A stretch of 48,322 nucleotides of DNA from Roseiarcus sp049514155 (GTDB lineage Bacteria; Pseudomonadota; Alphaproteobacteria; Rhizobiales; Beijerinckiaceae): contig NZ_JBEKVH010000008.1 of NCBI RefSeq assembly GCF_049514155.1, forward strand, positions 1 to 48,322, read 5' to 3'. A program made the position numbers and the translations under genes. Below, one piece after another: positions 39,956-48,139 of the stretch (position 1 is the stretch's first letter; each line of letters starts with the position of its first letter). The notes under the pieces were generated by a model, which was not told the origin of the DNA, searched no databases, and saw only the letters and a list, made by a program, of their open reading frames with translations.

Positions 39956-40513
39956 TCAGGCTGCGTTCAGCGTCGCGCCGCCAACCTCGCGGCCGCAGGC
40001 GCACAGCTCGTCGGTCTGCAGCGCGTCGAGCACGCGCAGCGTGTCCTTGGGGGCGCGGCCGACGTTGAGATTGGTGGCGTAAACGTGCTGGACGACGTTG
40101 CTCGGATCGACGACGACGGTGACGCGATAGGCGACCCCGTCAGGCGAACGCACGCCGAGACCGTCGACCAGCGAGCCGTTGCTGTCGGCGAACTGCCACA
40201 TCGGCAGCTTGTGCAGATCCTTGTGGTCGCGCCGCCAGGCGAGCTTGACGTGCTCGTTGTCGGTCGAGCCGCCGAGCACGACCGCGTCGCGATCGGCAAA
40301 TTCGGAACCGAGCCGCGCGAATTCGGCGATCTCGGTCGGGCAGACGAAGGTGAAGTCCTTGGGATAGAAGAAGATGACTTTCCACTTGCCGGGGAAGCTC
40401 GCTTCCGTCAGCGTTTCGAACGCGCTTTGTCCGTTCTCCTCGTGGAAATGGAACTTCGGCTTCACGCCGACGACCGAAAATGCGGGAAGCTTTTCGCCAA
40501 TGCCGATCATCAT
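39956..40513 (-). CDS. ahpC: Peroxiredoxin AhpC
   Basis: Reduces alkyl hydroperoxides and H2O2, with AhpD as reductant. The 185-residue 2-Cys peroxiredoxin has the peroxidatic Cys58 in FFYPKDFTFVCPTEIAEF and C-terminal cysteines Cys171 and Cys173 (ELCACGREVGG), one of which would be the resolving residue, as in the mycobacterial AhpC-AhpD type. Two ATGs in a row (40513, 40510) follow AGGAGA; the second has the better spacing, a difference of one residue. An Irr-like palindrome lies 37 bases upstream. Confidence 0.95.
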   Translation of the reverse strand: MMIGIGEKLPAFSVVGVKPKFHFHEENGQSAFETLTEASFPGKWKVIFFYPKDFTFVCPTEIAEFARLGSEFADRDAVVLGGSTDNEHVKLAWRRDHKDLHKLPMWQFADSNGSLVDGLGVRSPDGVAYRVTVVVDPSNVVQHVYATNLNVGRAPKDTLRVLDALQTDELCACGREVGGATLNAA

Positions 40514-40550
40514 GCTCTCCTGAAAATCGTCCGGATCAGGTCCGCTACGA

Positions 40551-40567
40551 CTTAGAACGGTTCTAAG
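40551..40567 (-). promoter_or_regulatory. ICE/Irr-like palindrome in the ahpCD promoter
   Basis: The 17-base sequence CTTAGAACGGTTCTAAG is an inverted repeat, CTTAGAAC around a single G. It fits the rhizobial iron control element bound by Irr, TTTAGAA-N3-TTCTAAA, at all but the two outermost bases. On the minus strand a TTGCGG (possible -35) lies 16 bases before TAGAAC (possible -10), which would place the site over the -10 region, a repressor position. The spacing rules out the alphaproteobacterial LexA box GAAC-N7-GTTC. Binding by Irr is inferred. Confidence 0.68.
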
Positions 40568-40638
40568 ACCTCAGCCGCGGTCCGCAATGCGGCCATTCGC
40601 CGCGTTGACGCCATTGCTGCAGCGCGCGCGCCAAACGA

Positions 40639-40660
40639 AAAGGGCGGGGTTTCCCCCGCC
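40639..40660 (-). terminator. Rho-independent terminator of hppA
   Basis: Perfect 9-4-9 hairpin, AGGGCGGGG / CCCCGCCCT, which on the minus strand is followed by TTTTCGTTT. It lies 52 bases after the hppA stop, in the expected place and orientation. Confidence 0.85.
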
Positions 40661-40712
40661 CTGATCTGTCTGTGACGCGCCGCTTTGGCGGCGGCGCGTG
40701 GAGATCCGCCCG

Positions 40713-42851
40713 TCAGTGGTGGGCGAGGATCGCGAGCAGCAACAACGCGACGATGTTGATGATCTTGATCAGCGGGTTGACCGCCGGGCCGGCGGTGTCC
40801 TTGTAGGGGTCGCCGACGGTGTCGCCGGTCACCGACGCCTTGTGCGCGTCGGAACCCTTCAAGTGCTTGACGCCGTCCTTGTCGACGAAGCCGTCCTCGA
40901 AGCTCTTCTTGGCGTTGTCCCACGCGCCGCCGCCCGAGGTCATCGAGATGGCGACGAACAGGCCGTTGACGATGACGCCGAGCAGCGAGGCGCCGAGCGC
41001 GGCGAAGGCCGAAGCCTTGGAGCCGGAGATCAGCAGCACGCCGAAGTAGACGACGAACGGCGCCAGCACCGGCAGCAGCGAGGGGATGATCATTTCCCGG
41101 ATCGCCGCCTTGGTCAGCATGTCGACCGCGCGGCCGTAGTCGGGCTTCTGCGTGCCCTGCATGATGCCGGGCATTTCCTTGAACTGCCGGCGAACCTCCA
41201 TCACCACCGAGCCCGCCGCCCGGCCGACGGCGGTCATCGCGATGCCGCCGAACAGGTAGGGGATGAGACCGCCGAAGATCAGGCCGGCGACGACAAACGG
41301 GTTGGCGAGGCTGAAATCGACCGTGCCAACGCCCTGGAAGTAAGGCACCCCGGTATCGACGAAATGCTTGATGTCGTTGGTGTAGGCCGCGAACAGCACC
41401 AGCGCGCCGAGGCCCGCCGAGCCGATTGCGTAACCCTTGGTGACCGCCTTGGTGGTGTTGCCAACCGCGTCGAGCGCGTCGGTCGAATGACGCACCTCCT
41501 TGGGCAGGCCCGCCATTTCGGCGATGCCGCCGGCGTTGTCGGTGACCGGGCCGAAGGCGTCGAGCGCGACGATCATGCCGGCGAGGCCGAGCATCGTCGT
41601 CACCGCGATCGCCGTGCCGAACAGGCCGGCGAGTTCGAAGGTGGCGATGATGGCGGCGACGATGACGATCGCCGGCAGCGCCGTCGATTCCAGCGACACC
41701 GCAAGACCCTGGATGACGTTGGTGCCGTGACCGGTGACCGACGCCTGGGCGATCGAAACCACCGGGCGCTTGCCCGAGCCGGTGTAGTACTCGGTGATGA
41801 CGACGATCAGGCCGGTGACAATGAGACCGATCAGGCCGCAGACGAACAGCGCCCAGCCGAAGACCGTCTGACCGGCGATGACGCCGATCGAGCCCCAACC
41901 GACAACGAGCTGGGTGGCGATCGCCAGACCGACGATCGACAGCAAGCCGGTGGCGATGAGACCCTTATAGAGAGCGCCCATGATCGAGTTGTTGGCGCCA
42001 AGCTTGACGAAGAACGTGCCGATGATCGAGGTGATGATGCACACGCCGCAGATCGCCAGCGGATAGAGCATCGTCTGCGCGAGGTTGGGAGCTCCGGCGA
42101 AGAAGATCGAGGCGAGCACCATCGTCGCCACGACCGTCACCGCATAGGTCTCGAACAGGTCGGCGGCCATGCCGGCGCAGTCGCCGACGTTGTCGCCGAC
42201 GTTGTCGGCGATCGTCGCCGGGTTGCGCGGATCGTCCTCGGGAATGCCGGCTTCAACTTTGCCGACCAGGTCGGCGCCGACGTCGGCCCCCTTGGTGAAG
42301 ATGCCGCCGCCGAGACGGGCGAAGATCGAGATCAGCGAGGCGCCGAAGCCGAGCGCCACCAGCGCGTCGATCACGGTGCGATCGGACACCGCGTAGCCGA
42401 GCGGACCGGTGAGCACCCAGTAGTAGACGGAGACGCCGAGCAGCGCGAGACCAGCCACCAGAAGTCCGGTCACCGAGCCGGCCTTGTAGGCGACGTCGAG
42501 GCCGGCGGCGAGCGACTGGGTCGCCGCCTGGGCCGTGCGCACGTTGGCCCGCACCGAGACGTTCATGCCAATGAAGCCCGCCGCGCCGGAGAGGATCGCG
42601 CCGATCAGGAAGCCGATCGCCACCGTCCACGACAACAGCAGGCCGAGGGCGATGAAGACGACCACGCCGACCGCGGCGATGGTGGCGTACTGGCGCTTCA
42701 GATAGGCTTGCGCGCCTTCGCGCACCGCGGCGGAGATTTCCTGCATCCGCGCCGAGCCGCTATCGGCGGCCATCAACTTCGTGACGGTGTAACCGCCGTA
42801 GACAAGCGACAACGCGCCGCAAAGTATAATAAGAATTAGACCCAAGGCCAT
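40713..42851 (-). CDS. hppA: Membrane H+-translocating pyrophosphatase, K+-independent type
   Basis: Pumps protons across the membrane with the energy of pyrophosphate hydrolysis. The 712-residue, about 16-helix protein has the substrate motif DVGADLVGKVEAGIPEDDPR (190-209), NPATIADNVGDNVGDCAGMA, and the C-terminal HKASVTGDTVGDPYKDTAGP. The class-deciding position reads GNTTKAVTKG (464-473): Lys468 and Thr471 mark the K+-independent H+-pumps, whereas K+-dependent enzymes have Ala there. The start at 42851 has GGGGGA upstream. The 257 bases between it and the mltB-type gene hold an AT-richer stretch near 42960-42985, probably the promoter, and no gene. Confidence 0.96.
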   Translation of the reverse strand: MALGLILIILCGALSLVYGGYTVTKLMAADSGSARMQEISAAVREGAQAYLKRQYATIAAVGVVVFIALGLLLSWTVAIGFLIGAILSGAAGFIGMNVSVRANVRTAQAATQSLAAGLDVAYKAGSVTGLLVAGLALLGVSVYYWVLTGPLGYAVSDRTVIDALVALGFGASLISIFARLGGGIFTKGADVGADLVGKVEAGIPEDDPRNPATIADNVGDNVGDCAGMAADLFETYAVTVVATMVLASIFFAGAPNLAQTMLYPLAICGVCIITSIIGTFFVKLGANNSIMGALYKGLIATGLLSIVGLAIATQLVVGWGSIGVIAGQTVFGWALFVCGLIGLIVTGLIVVITEYYTGSGKRPVVSIAQASVTGHGTNVIQGLAVSLESTALPAIVIVAAIIATFELAGLFGTAIAVTTMLGLAGMIVALDAFGPVTDNAGGIAEMAGLPKEVRHSTDALDAVGNTTKAVTKGYAIGSAGLGALVLFAAYTNDIKHFVDTGVPYFQGVGTVDFSLANPFVVAGLIFGGLIPYLFGGIAMTAVGRAAGSVVMEVRRQFKEMPGIMQGTQKPDYGRAVDMLTKAAIREMIIPSLLPVLAPFVVYFGVLLISGSKASAFAALGASLLGVIVNGLFVAISMTSGGGAWDNAKKSFEDGFVDKDGVKHLKGSDAHKASVTGDTVGDPYKDTAGPAVNPLIKIINIVALLLLAILAHH

Positions 42852-43108
42852 GGCGTCCCCCAGGGAACGGAATCGCGGCGTTAAGCGCCGCCCGCTTCAG
42901 ACGAGGCGGCGTATGCCAGAATCCCAACCCACAAACAATGCGCAGGCTCAAATGCGACCGCTTGTTGCGTTGCGATAAAATGTGACGAAACTGCCGGCCA
43001 ATTCGTGGCCTAGCCGACGAAACCGCCGCTTGAGCGGAGCGTGGAGCGCCCGCCGCGGTCCGCGCTAATTCGCCGCAGTCCGCGCCCCATGTCGAATGCA
43101 GCGGGGAC

Positions 43109-44062
43109 TCACTGCGCGTCGGACTCGGCCAGCCGGTCGGCGAAGAAGGCGATCGTCTTGGCGTAGACCGGCGCGGCGTTCCATTCGAGCAGCGCGGCGA
43201 AATTGGGCTCGCCCTCGTGGAAGCCCTGGCCGCGCTTCCAGCCCTTGTTCTTGAGGAAATTGGCGGTCGAAGCGAGCGCGTCCTCGGCGTTGCCGACCAG
43301 ATCGGCGATCACGCCGCCGTCGGCGCTGGTCGCGTATTTGAGATAGGTCGAAGGCATGAATTGCGTTTGGCCGATCTCGCCCGCCCAGGCGCCGTGCATC
43401 TCCTCCGGCTGCATGTCGCCGCGCGCGACGAGCTTCAAGGCGTCGACGAGTTCTTCGCGGAACTGGTCGGCGCGGCGGCAATCGTAGGCGAGCGTCGCCA
43501 GCGCGTTGAATGTCGGATAATTGCCGACGCCGGCGCCGAACTCGGATTCGAGCCCCCAGATCGCCACCAGCACCGGGCCGGGCACGCCGAAGCGCTTCTC
43601 GATCTTTTCCAGCGGCTCGGCGTAGGCGACCAGCATCTGCCGCCCCTTGCGCACGCGATAGGCGGTGACGCGCTTGGCGACGAATTTGTCGAAGTCCTGC
43701 CCGAACGAACCTTGGCGCCGGTCGTGGGCGATGACGTCAGGATCGTAGGCGACGTCGCTCAGCGCCGAGTCGATGACCGCCGGCGGCAGGCCGTCAATCT
43801 CCGCTTGCTGTTTGAAGCCCTGGAGCCAGGCGGAGAAGCCGTCCGGCGTCACGCCGCAATCGGCGGGCGGCGCGGCCAACTTTGCGGCGACCGGCGCCGG
43901 CGGCGGCGGCGCGGCGACCGGCGAAGCGAATGGAGCGGCGATCGGCTGGGAAGACGGCGCGGCGAGCAAGTCCTGGCTGGCGAGCGCCAGCGCTGCGCCC
44001 GCCATCGCGGCGCGCGCGAAGGCCCGAAGACCCCGGGCGGCGATATCGGCCTCTTTCTTCAT
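43109..44062 (-). CDS. Lytic murein transglycosylase (MltB family)
   Basis: Cleaves peptidoglycan with formation of 1,6-anhydromuramic acid. The 317-residue precursor has a signal peptide (RAFARAAMAGAALALASQDL, cut after about LLA-A) and a Pro/Ala-rich linker to about residue 68. The SLT_2 domain follows, with catalytic Glu in VAIWGLESEFG, then YPTFNALATLAYDCRRADQF, WAGEIGQTQFMPSTYLKYA and VGNAEDALASTANFLKNKGW. No peptidoglycan-binding domain at the C-terminus. The frame is open far upstream across folD, but the ATG at 44062 with GGAG 7 bases upstream starts the signal peptide. Confidence 0.92.
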   Translation of the reverse strand: MKKEADIAARGLRAFARAAMAGAALALASQDLLAAPSSQPIAAPFASPVAAPPPPAPVAAKLAAPPADCGVTPDGFSAWLQGFKQQAEIDGLPPAVIDSALSDVAYDPDVIAHDRRQGSFGQDFDKFVAKRVTAYRVRKGRQMLVAYAEPLEKIEKRFGVPGPVLVAIWGLESEFGAGVGNYPTFNALATLAYDCRRADQFREELVDALKLVARGDMQPEEMHGAWAGEIGQTQFMPSTYLKYATSADGGVIADLVGNAEDALASTANFLKNKGWKRGQGFHEGEPNFAALLEWNAAPVYAKTIAFFADRLAESDAQ

Positions 44063-44178
44063 CGGCGAACTCCGGCCTCCTCCAAGCAAACTCTCGGCCA
44101 AATGTCGGCCAAAGCCAATGTTGAAGACGTCGCCGCAAAATAATGGCCGAAGCTTGGCGGGCGCCGCGCCAGCCAGGC

Positions 44179-45084
44179 TCAGGCCCGCGCCGCGCGCGTC
44201 GCGGCGGCGAGCGTGTTGGCCATCAGCATCGCGACCGTCATCCGGCCGACGCCGCCGGGAACCGGCGTGATCGCGCCGGCGCGCGCCGCGGCTTCGGCAT
44301 AGGCGACGTCGCCGACCAGTCGCGTCTTGCCTTCGCCCTTTTCGGGCGCGGCGACGCGATTGACGCCGACGTCGATGACGATCGCGCCCGGCTTGATCCA
44401 ATCGCCGCGCACCATCTCCGGTCTGCCGACCGCCGCCACCAGCACATCGGCGCGGCGCGCGACCGCCGCCAACTCGCGCGTGCGCGAGTGCGCGATCGTC
44501 ACCGTGCAATTGCGGGCGAGCAGCAGTTGCGCGATCGGCTTGCCGACCAGATTCGAGCGGCCGACGACGACCGCTTCGAGCCCGTCGAGCTTGCGGCCGA
44601 GCGCCTCGCACGCCTTGTCGATCATCGCCATCGCGCCGGCCGGCGTGCAGGGAACGATCGCGCGCTCGAGCGCGCCGGTCGCAAGCAGCCCGGCGTTGAC
44701 CGGATGCAGGCCGTCGACGTCCTTCTCCGGCGCGATCGCTTCGACCGCGCGCGCCGCCGACAGGCCGGCGGGCAACGGCAGTTGCACCAGCACGCCGTGG
44801 ATCGCCGGGTCGGCGTTGAGCTTGGCGATCAACCCAAGCAGCTCGGCCTCGCTCGTCTCGGCCGGCAGCGTGCGCTGGAGGGAATGGAAGCCGCAGGCGA
44901 GCGCGGCGCGACCCTTGGCGGCGACGTAGGTCTGGCTCGCCGGATCGTCGCCGACCAGGACCACCGCGAGGCCCGGCTTGACGCCGCGCGCTTCGAGCCC
45001 CCGCGCCCCCTCGGCGACGCGCGCCAGCACGCCGTCGGCGATGGCTTTGCCGTCGAGCACGAAAGCGGAGGAAGCGGTCATCAT
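44179..45084 (-). CDS. folD: Bifunctional methylene-THF dehydrogenase / methenyl-THF cyclohydrolase
   Basis: Interconverts 5,10-methylene-, methenyl- and 10-formyl-tetrahydrofolate with NADP+. The 301-residue protein has GDDPASQTYVAAKGRAALAC (active Tyr and Lys region, YVAAK), GVLVQLPLP, and the NADP-binding segment LEAVVVGRSNLVGKPIAQLL. PVPGGVGRMTVAMLMANT closes the fold. Two ATGs (45084, 45081) follow AGGAGAC. It follows the aldose-epimerase-like gene by 52 bases on the same strand. Confidence 0.97.
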   Translation of the reverse strand: MMTASSAFVLDGKAIADGVLARVAEGARGLEARGVKPGLAVVLVGDDPASQTYVAAKGRAALACGFHSLQRTLPAETSEAELLGLIAKLNADPAIHGVLVQLPLPAGLSAARAVEAIAPEKDVDGLHPVNAGLLATGALERAIVPCTPAGAMAMIDKACEALGRKLDGLEAVVVGRSNLVGKPIAQLLLARNCTVTIAHSRTRELAAVARRADVLVAAVGRPEMVRGDWIKPGAIVIDVGVNRVAAPEKGEGKTRLVGDVAYAEAAARAGAITPVPGGVGRMTVAMLMANTLAAATRAARA

Positions 45085-45136
45085 GTCTCCTGCGACGCGG
45101 CCGGTCCGCGCTCATTGCCCTCTCGCGGCGCGAATC

Positions 45137-46009
45137 TCAAGCGGCGAAATAGCGGTAGACCGCCTGATGGCGCGCGCGCGCGCCGGGCGCGAGCGAACGC
45201 ATCGCCGGCTTTTCGAACAGGTCGCCGGCGAAGCCCTCGGGATCGCTGTAGCCGGTCCAGGCTTCGAGACAGAGAAACGGCGCGCCGGGCCGCGTCCACA
45301 GCGCGGCACGGCCGAAGCCGGCGAAATCCATTGCGATCGCCGAGCCGTCGGCCTGTTCAAATCGCAGCGAGCGGCTCGCCGGATCGAGGAAGCACAAGGC
45401 GTCGCTGGCGAAGAGGCCGTCGTCCAGCGGCAGCGCCTTGCCCTCGAGCGGAATCGCGCGCCTCTGGGCGCTGATCAGGCCGCCCGGCGCGAGCGCCGGC
45501 ACGAGCGCGGGCTCGTCCTGCTCGAAGCGGACGCGCGCGCCGGCGCGCCCGGCGCCGGCGAACGGCCATCGGAAGCCGGGATGGAGGCCGCAGGCGTAGG
45601 GCGCCGGCGCGTCGCCGGGATTGGCGACTTCGAGCGTGATCTCCAGCGCCGCACCGGCAAGGCGATACTCGACTGCGAATGCGAATGCGAATGGGTAGAG
45701 CGCGCGCGTCCGGGCGTTGTCGCGCAGCGTCAGTCGGGCGAAAGCGCCGGCCGCCGTCTCGACGGCGAAGTCCTGATCGGAGGCGAAGCCGTGCAGGCGC
45801 AGCGGATAGCGCTGGCCGCCGACCCGCGCCCCGTCGCGCGTCCAGCCGACCACCGGATAGAGGATCGGGCTGATCTGATCCCAGATCGCCGGATCGCTCG
45901 GCCACAGCAATTCGACGCCGCCGACGCTCCACGCGATCGCTTCCGCGCCGCGGCGCGCGATCGCAAGCCGCGCCTCGCCCGCGGCAAGCGCAATCGCCGC
46001 TTCCGTCAT
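45137..46009 (-). CDS. Aldose 1-epimerase family protein
   Basis: A 290-residue galactose-mutarotase-fold protein, closest in layout to the YeaD/LacX-like branch. Visible motifs are WSVGGVELLWPSDPAIWDQI, ILYPVVGWTRDGARVGGQRY, the His region LHGFASDQDF, then APYACGLHPGFRWPF with the second His, and FLCLEAWTGYSDPEGFAGDL with the catalytic Glu near the C-terminus. The sugar is unknown. Its ATG overlaps the stop of the broken inositol-monophosphatase gene by four bases, so its translation was built to depend on that gene. Confidence 0.88.
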   Translation of the reverse strand: MTEAAIALAAGEARLAIARRGAEAIAWSVGGVELLWPSDPAIWDQISPILYPVVGWTRDGARVGGQRYPLRLHGFASDQDFAVETAAGAFARLTLRDNARTRALYPFAFAFAVEYRLAGAALEITLEVANPGDAPAPYACGLHPGFRWPFAGAGRAGARVRFEQDEPALVPALAPGGLISAQRRAIPLEGKALPLDDGLFASDALCFLDPASRSLRFEQADGSAIAMDFAGFGRAALWTRPGAPFLCLEAWTGYSDPEGFAGDLFEKPAMRSLAPGARARHQAVYRYFAA

Positions 46010-46724
46010 GGCGCGAGCCCTGGAATCGCGGCGACGGCGACCAGCGAATCTTTGAGGCCCGGCGCGCAGGCGACGATCGGCGCGCCGCGTCGCAGACCAT
46101 CGCCGGCGAGGAAAGTCCGGCGGCGACGTAAGCGAGCGCGAGCGCGCCCGAGCCGCCGCGCGTCACCGCCGCGCCGGACGCCACGACCCGGCCTATCAGT
46201 CCGAGAAAGGCGTCAGCGCCCGAGCGCATGTTCCAGCCGACCTCGACGCCCGCCGTCTTGAGATCGGCGACGGCGGAAGCGCGGATCGTCGCGCCGTTGA
46301 GCGTCGCCCCGCCGCCGCGGCGGGCGGCGAACAATTCGTCGACCATCGGATCGTAGATCACGCCGACCTCGGCCTGGCGGTCGAGCACGGCGGCGATCGA
46401 GACGCAAAAATGCGGCGCGCCGCGAGCAAAATTCGACGTGCCGTCGATCGGATCGACCACCCAGATCGGCGCGCCGGCCTTGCCGACCCGCCCTTCGCCC
46501 TCCTCGCCGATGAAGCCGTCTTCAGGAAAGGTCGCGTGCAGGCGCGTGGCGATGAAGCGTTCGATCTCGCCGTCGACCTCGGTCAGATAGTCCTGCGGTC
46601 CCTTGAAGCCGACGGTGAACGACGAGCGGTCGAGAAAGCGACGCTTGGCGTTCTGGCCGGCTTCGCGCGCCAGCGCGCAGGCGACGAGCAAGCGGTGGAC
46701 GAAAGCGGACGCTTCGACGGTCAA
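46006..46724 (-). pseudogene. Inositol-monophosphatase-family gene broken by an internal deletion
   Basis: Resembles SuhB-type phosphatases. A TTG start at 46724 with AGGAG 7 bases upstream opens the frame (TVEASAFVHRLLVACALARE). The first two thirds are normal: GEEGEG, motif 1 WVVDPIDGTSNFARG, and GSGALALAYVAAG. Near 46117 the frame shifts: the right C-terminus (TFLAGDGLRRGAPIVACAPG ... AVAAIPGLAP) continues in another frame down to the TGA at 46006, which overlaps the next gene's ATG. Between the two parts about 36 residues of the family are missing, including the metal-binding WDxAAG motif, equal to a deletion of about 107-109 bases. The protein cannot be catalytically normal. It lies 16 bases after thiL. 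A sequencing or assembly gap is the alternative. Confidence 0.85.
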
Positions 46725-46740
46725 GCTCTGGCTCCTGGAT

Positions 46741-47721
46741 TCAAAAGTGGCTGAACGAGCCGCGCCCGAACTTGAACGGGCGCCCCTCGTGATCGACGAA
46801 GCGCGGCGCTGCGGCGCCGGCGACCGCTTCGCCGATCGGCGTGACGGCGACGCCGGCCTCGGCGGCGGCCGCCTCGAATGCGGCGGCCGCGGACGCGGGC
46901 GTCGCGACAATGAGTTCGTAATCGTCGCCGCCGCTGGCGGCGACTGGAAACAGGCTCGGATCGGCGCCGATCGCCGCGCTGGCGGCGGGCGACAGCGGCA
47001 ACCGGCTCATCTCGATCGTCGCGGTGACGCCGCTCACCCTGAGCATCTTGGTCAGGTCGCCAACGAAGCCGTCGGAAATGTCCATCCCAGCGCTGGCGAA
47101 GCGGGCGATCGCGGGCGCCAGAGCCAGCCGCGGCTGCGGCAGAAGGTAACGGTCGAGCAATTGCAGGCGGTCGGCGTCGGCGAGCGCCGGCCCCTGCCCG
47201 AGCCGCAGGCGCAGGCCGAGCGCGGAATCGCCGACCGTGCCGGTGACGTAAAGCCGGTCGCCGGAGCGCACGCCGCCGCGCGCGGCGAAGCGGCCGGGCT
47301 CAACCGCGCCGATGGCGGTGATCGCCAGCGTCAGCGGCCCCGGCGTCCTGACGGTGTCGCCGCCGATTAGCGGACAGCGATAGGCCGCCGCGTCGTCGCC
47401 GAGCCCGGCGGCGAAGCCGGCGAGCCAGTCCGCCGTCCAGTCGCCGGGCAGCGCCAGATTGAGCGCGAAGCCGATCGGCTCGGCGCCCTTGGCGGCGAGG
47501 TCGGACAGATTGACCCTCAGCGCCTTGCGCGCGATCGCGCCGGGCGGATCGTCGGCGAAGAAATGGACGCCGGCGACCAGGGCGTCGGTGGTGACGACGA
47601 GATCGCGCCCCGCCGGCGGCTTCAGCAGCGCGACGTCGTCCTTCAGCCCGAGCCCGGCCGGGCCGGCGAGCGGCGCGAAATAGCGCGCGATCAGTTCGTC
47701 TTCGCCGGGGCGGTCGGTCAC
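46741..47721 (-). CDS. thiL: Thiamine-monophosphate kinase
   Basis: Phosphorylates thiamine monophosphate to thiamine diphosphate, the last step of the pathway and the cofactor of AceE. The 326-residue PurM-like ATP-binding protein has the metal/ATP motif GLKDDVALLK and TTDALVAGVHFFAD, then LSDLAAKGAEPIGFALNLAL, LIGGDTVRTPGPLTLAITAI and the C-terminal MDISDGFVGDLTKML. A TTG at 47742 would add seven residues, but the GTG at 47721 overlaps the upstream gene stop as GTGA and has AGGA 9 bases before it, so I chose that. Confidence 0.95.
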   Translation of the reverse strand: MTDRPGEDELIARYFAPLAGPAGLGLKDDVALLKPPAGRDLVVTTDALVAGVHFFADDPPGAIARKALRVNLSDLAAKGAEPIGFALNLALPGDWTADWLAGFAAGLGDDAAAYRCPLIGGDTVRTPGPLTLAITAIGAVEPGRFAARGGVRSGDRLYVTGTVGDSALGLRLRLGQGPALADADRLQLLDRYLLPQPRLALAPAIARFASAGMDISDGFVGDLTKMLRVSGVTATIEMSRLPLSPAASAAIGADPSLFPVAASGGDDYELIVATPASAAAAFEAAAAEAGVAVTPIGEAVAGAAAPRFVDHEGRPFKFGRGSFSHF

Positions 47722-47987
47722 GTGCGGAGGTCCTGGCGCCAAGCGTTGTCGCCGCCTTCCGCGCCCGGCAGTCGCACTTCGCTGAATCGTGAACGGCTCA
47801 GGTTTCCCTGAGCGACCAGGCGCCCCCGCACGACGAGCGCGCGCACGCGAGCCACGACGACATCGAGCTGTTCGTCCGACGGATCGAGGCCGCGTTCCTG
47901 CATTGTCTCAGCGGCGATCCTCGCCACCTTCAGCCAACGTTCGCCAGCATGCGACAAGATCGTCGCGTCGAGTTCGTCGACGTCCAT
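47718..47987 (-). CDS. Small DUF3658-like protein
   Basis: An 89-residue protein of unknown function. DATILSHAGERWLKVARIAA and VVARVRALVVRGRLVAQGNL then SRSRFSEVRLPG resemble the DUF3658 pattern (a helix with W and K, later a LxxxGRLxAxGxLxxxRxSEVRL ending). It is translationally coupled to thiL by a GTGA overlap. The ATG at 47987 has GGGAG 7 bases upstream; a TTG two codons earlier is less likely. Divergent from tyrS with about 152 bases between. Confidence 0.7.
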   Translation of the reverse strand: MDVDELDATILSHAGERWLKVARIAAETMQERGLDPSDEQLDVVVARVRALVVRGRLVAQGNLSRSRFSEVRLPGAEGGDNAWRQDLRT

Positions 47988-48139
47988 GCGCAATCTCCCA
48001 CGCGTTGGAAGGCCCGCCGGCGCAGGTCGACCCCAGTGTGACTCTCGCGCGGTTGATTGGGCAAGGGGCCGGCTCGTCCGGTTGCATAACCGCCTGTGGC
48101 CTCCTAAACAACCCGCGCCAGCGGCCGAGGAGCCAAAAG

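Noticed and set aside
40551..40567. Reading the ahpC palindrome as a LexA (SOS) box
   Set aside because: Alphaproteobacterial LexA needs GAAC-N7-GTTC; here the two halves are one base apart, and the wider TTAGAA-N3-TTCTAA layout fits Irr instead.
43109..45115. One continuous frame across folD and the transglycosylase gene as a fusion
   Set aside because: The upstream half is the shadow frame of folD; the signal peptide and ribosome site at 44062 mark the true start.
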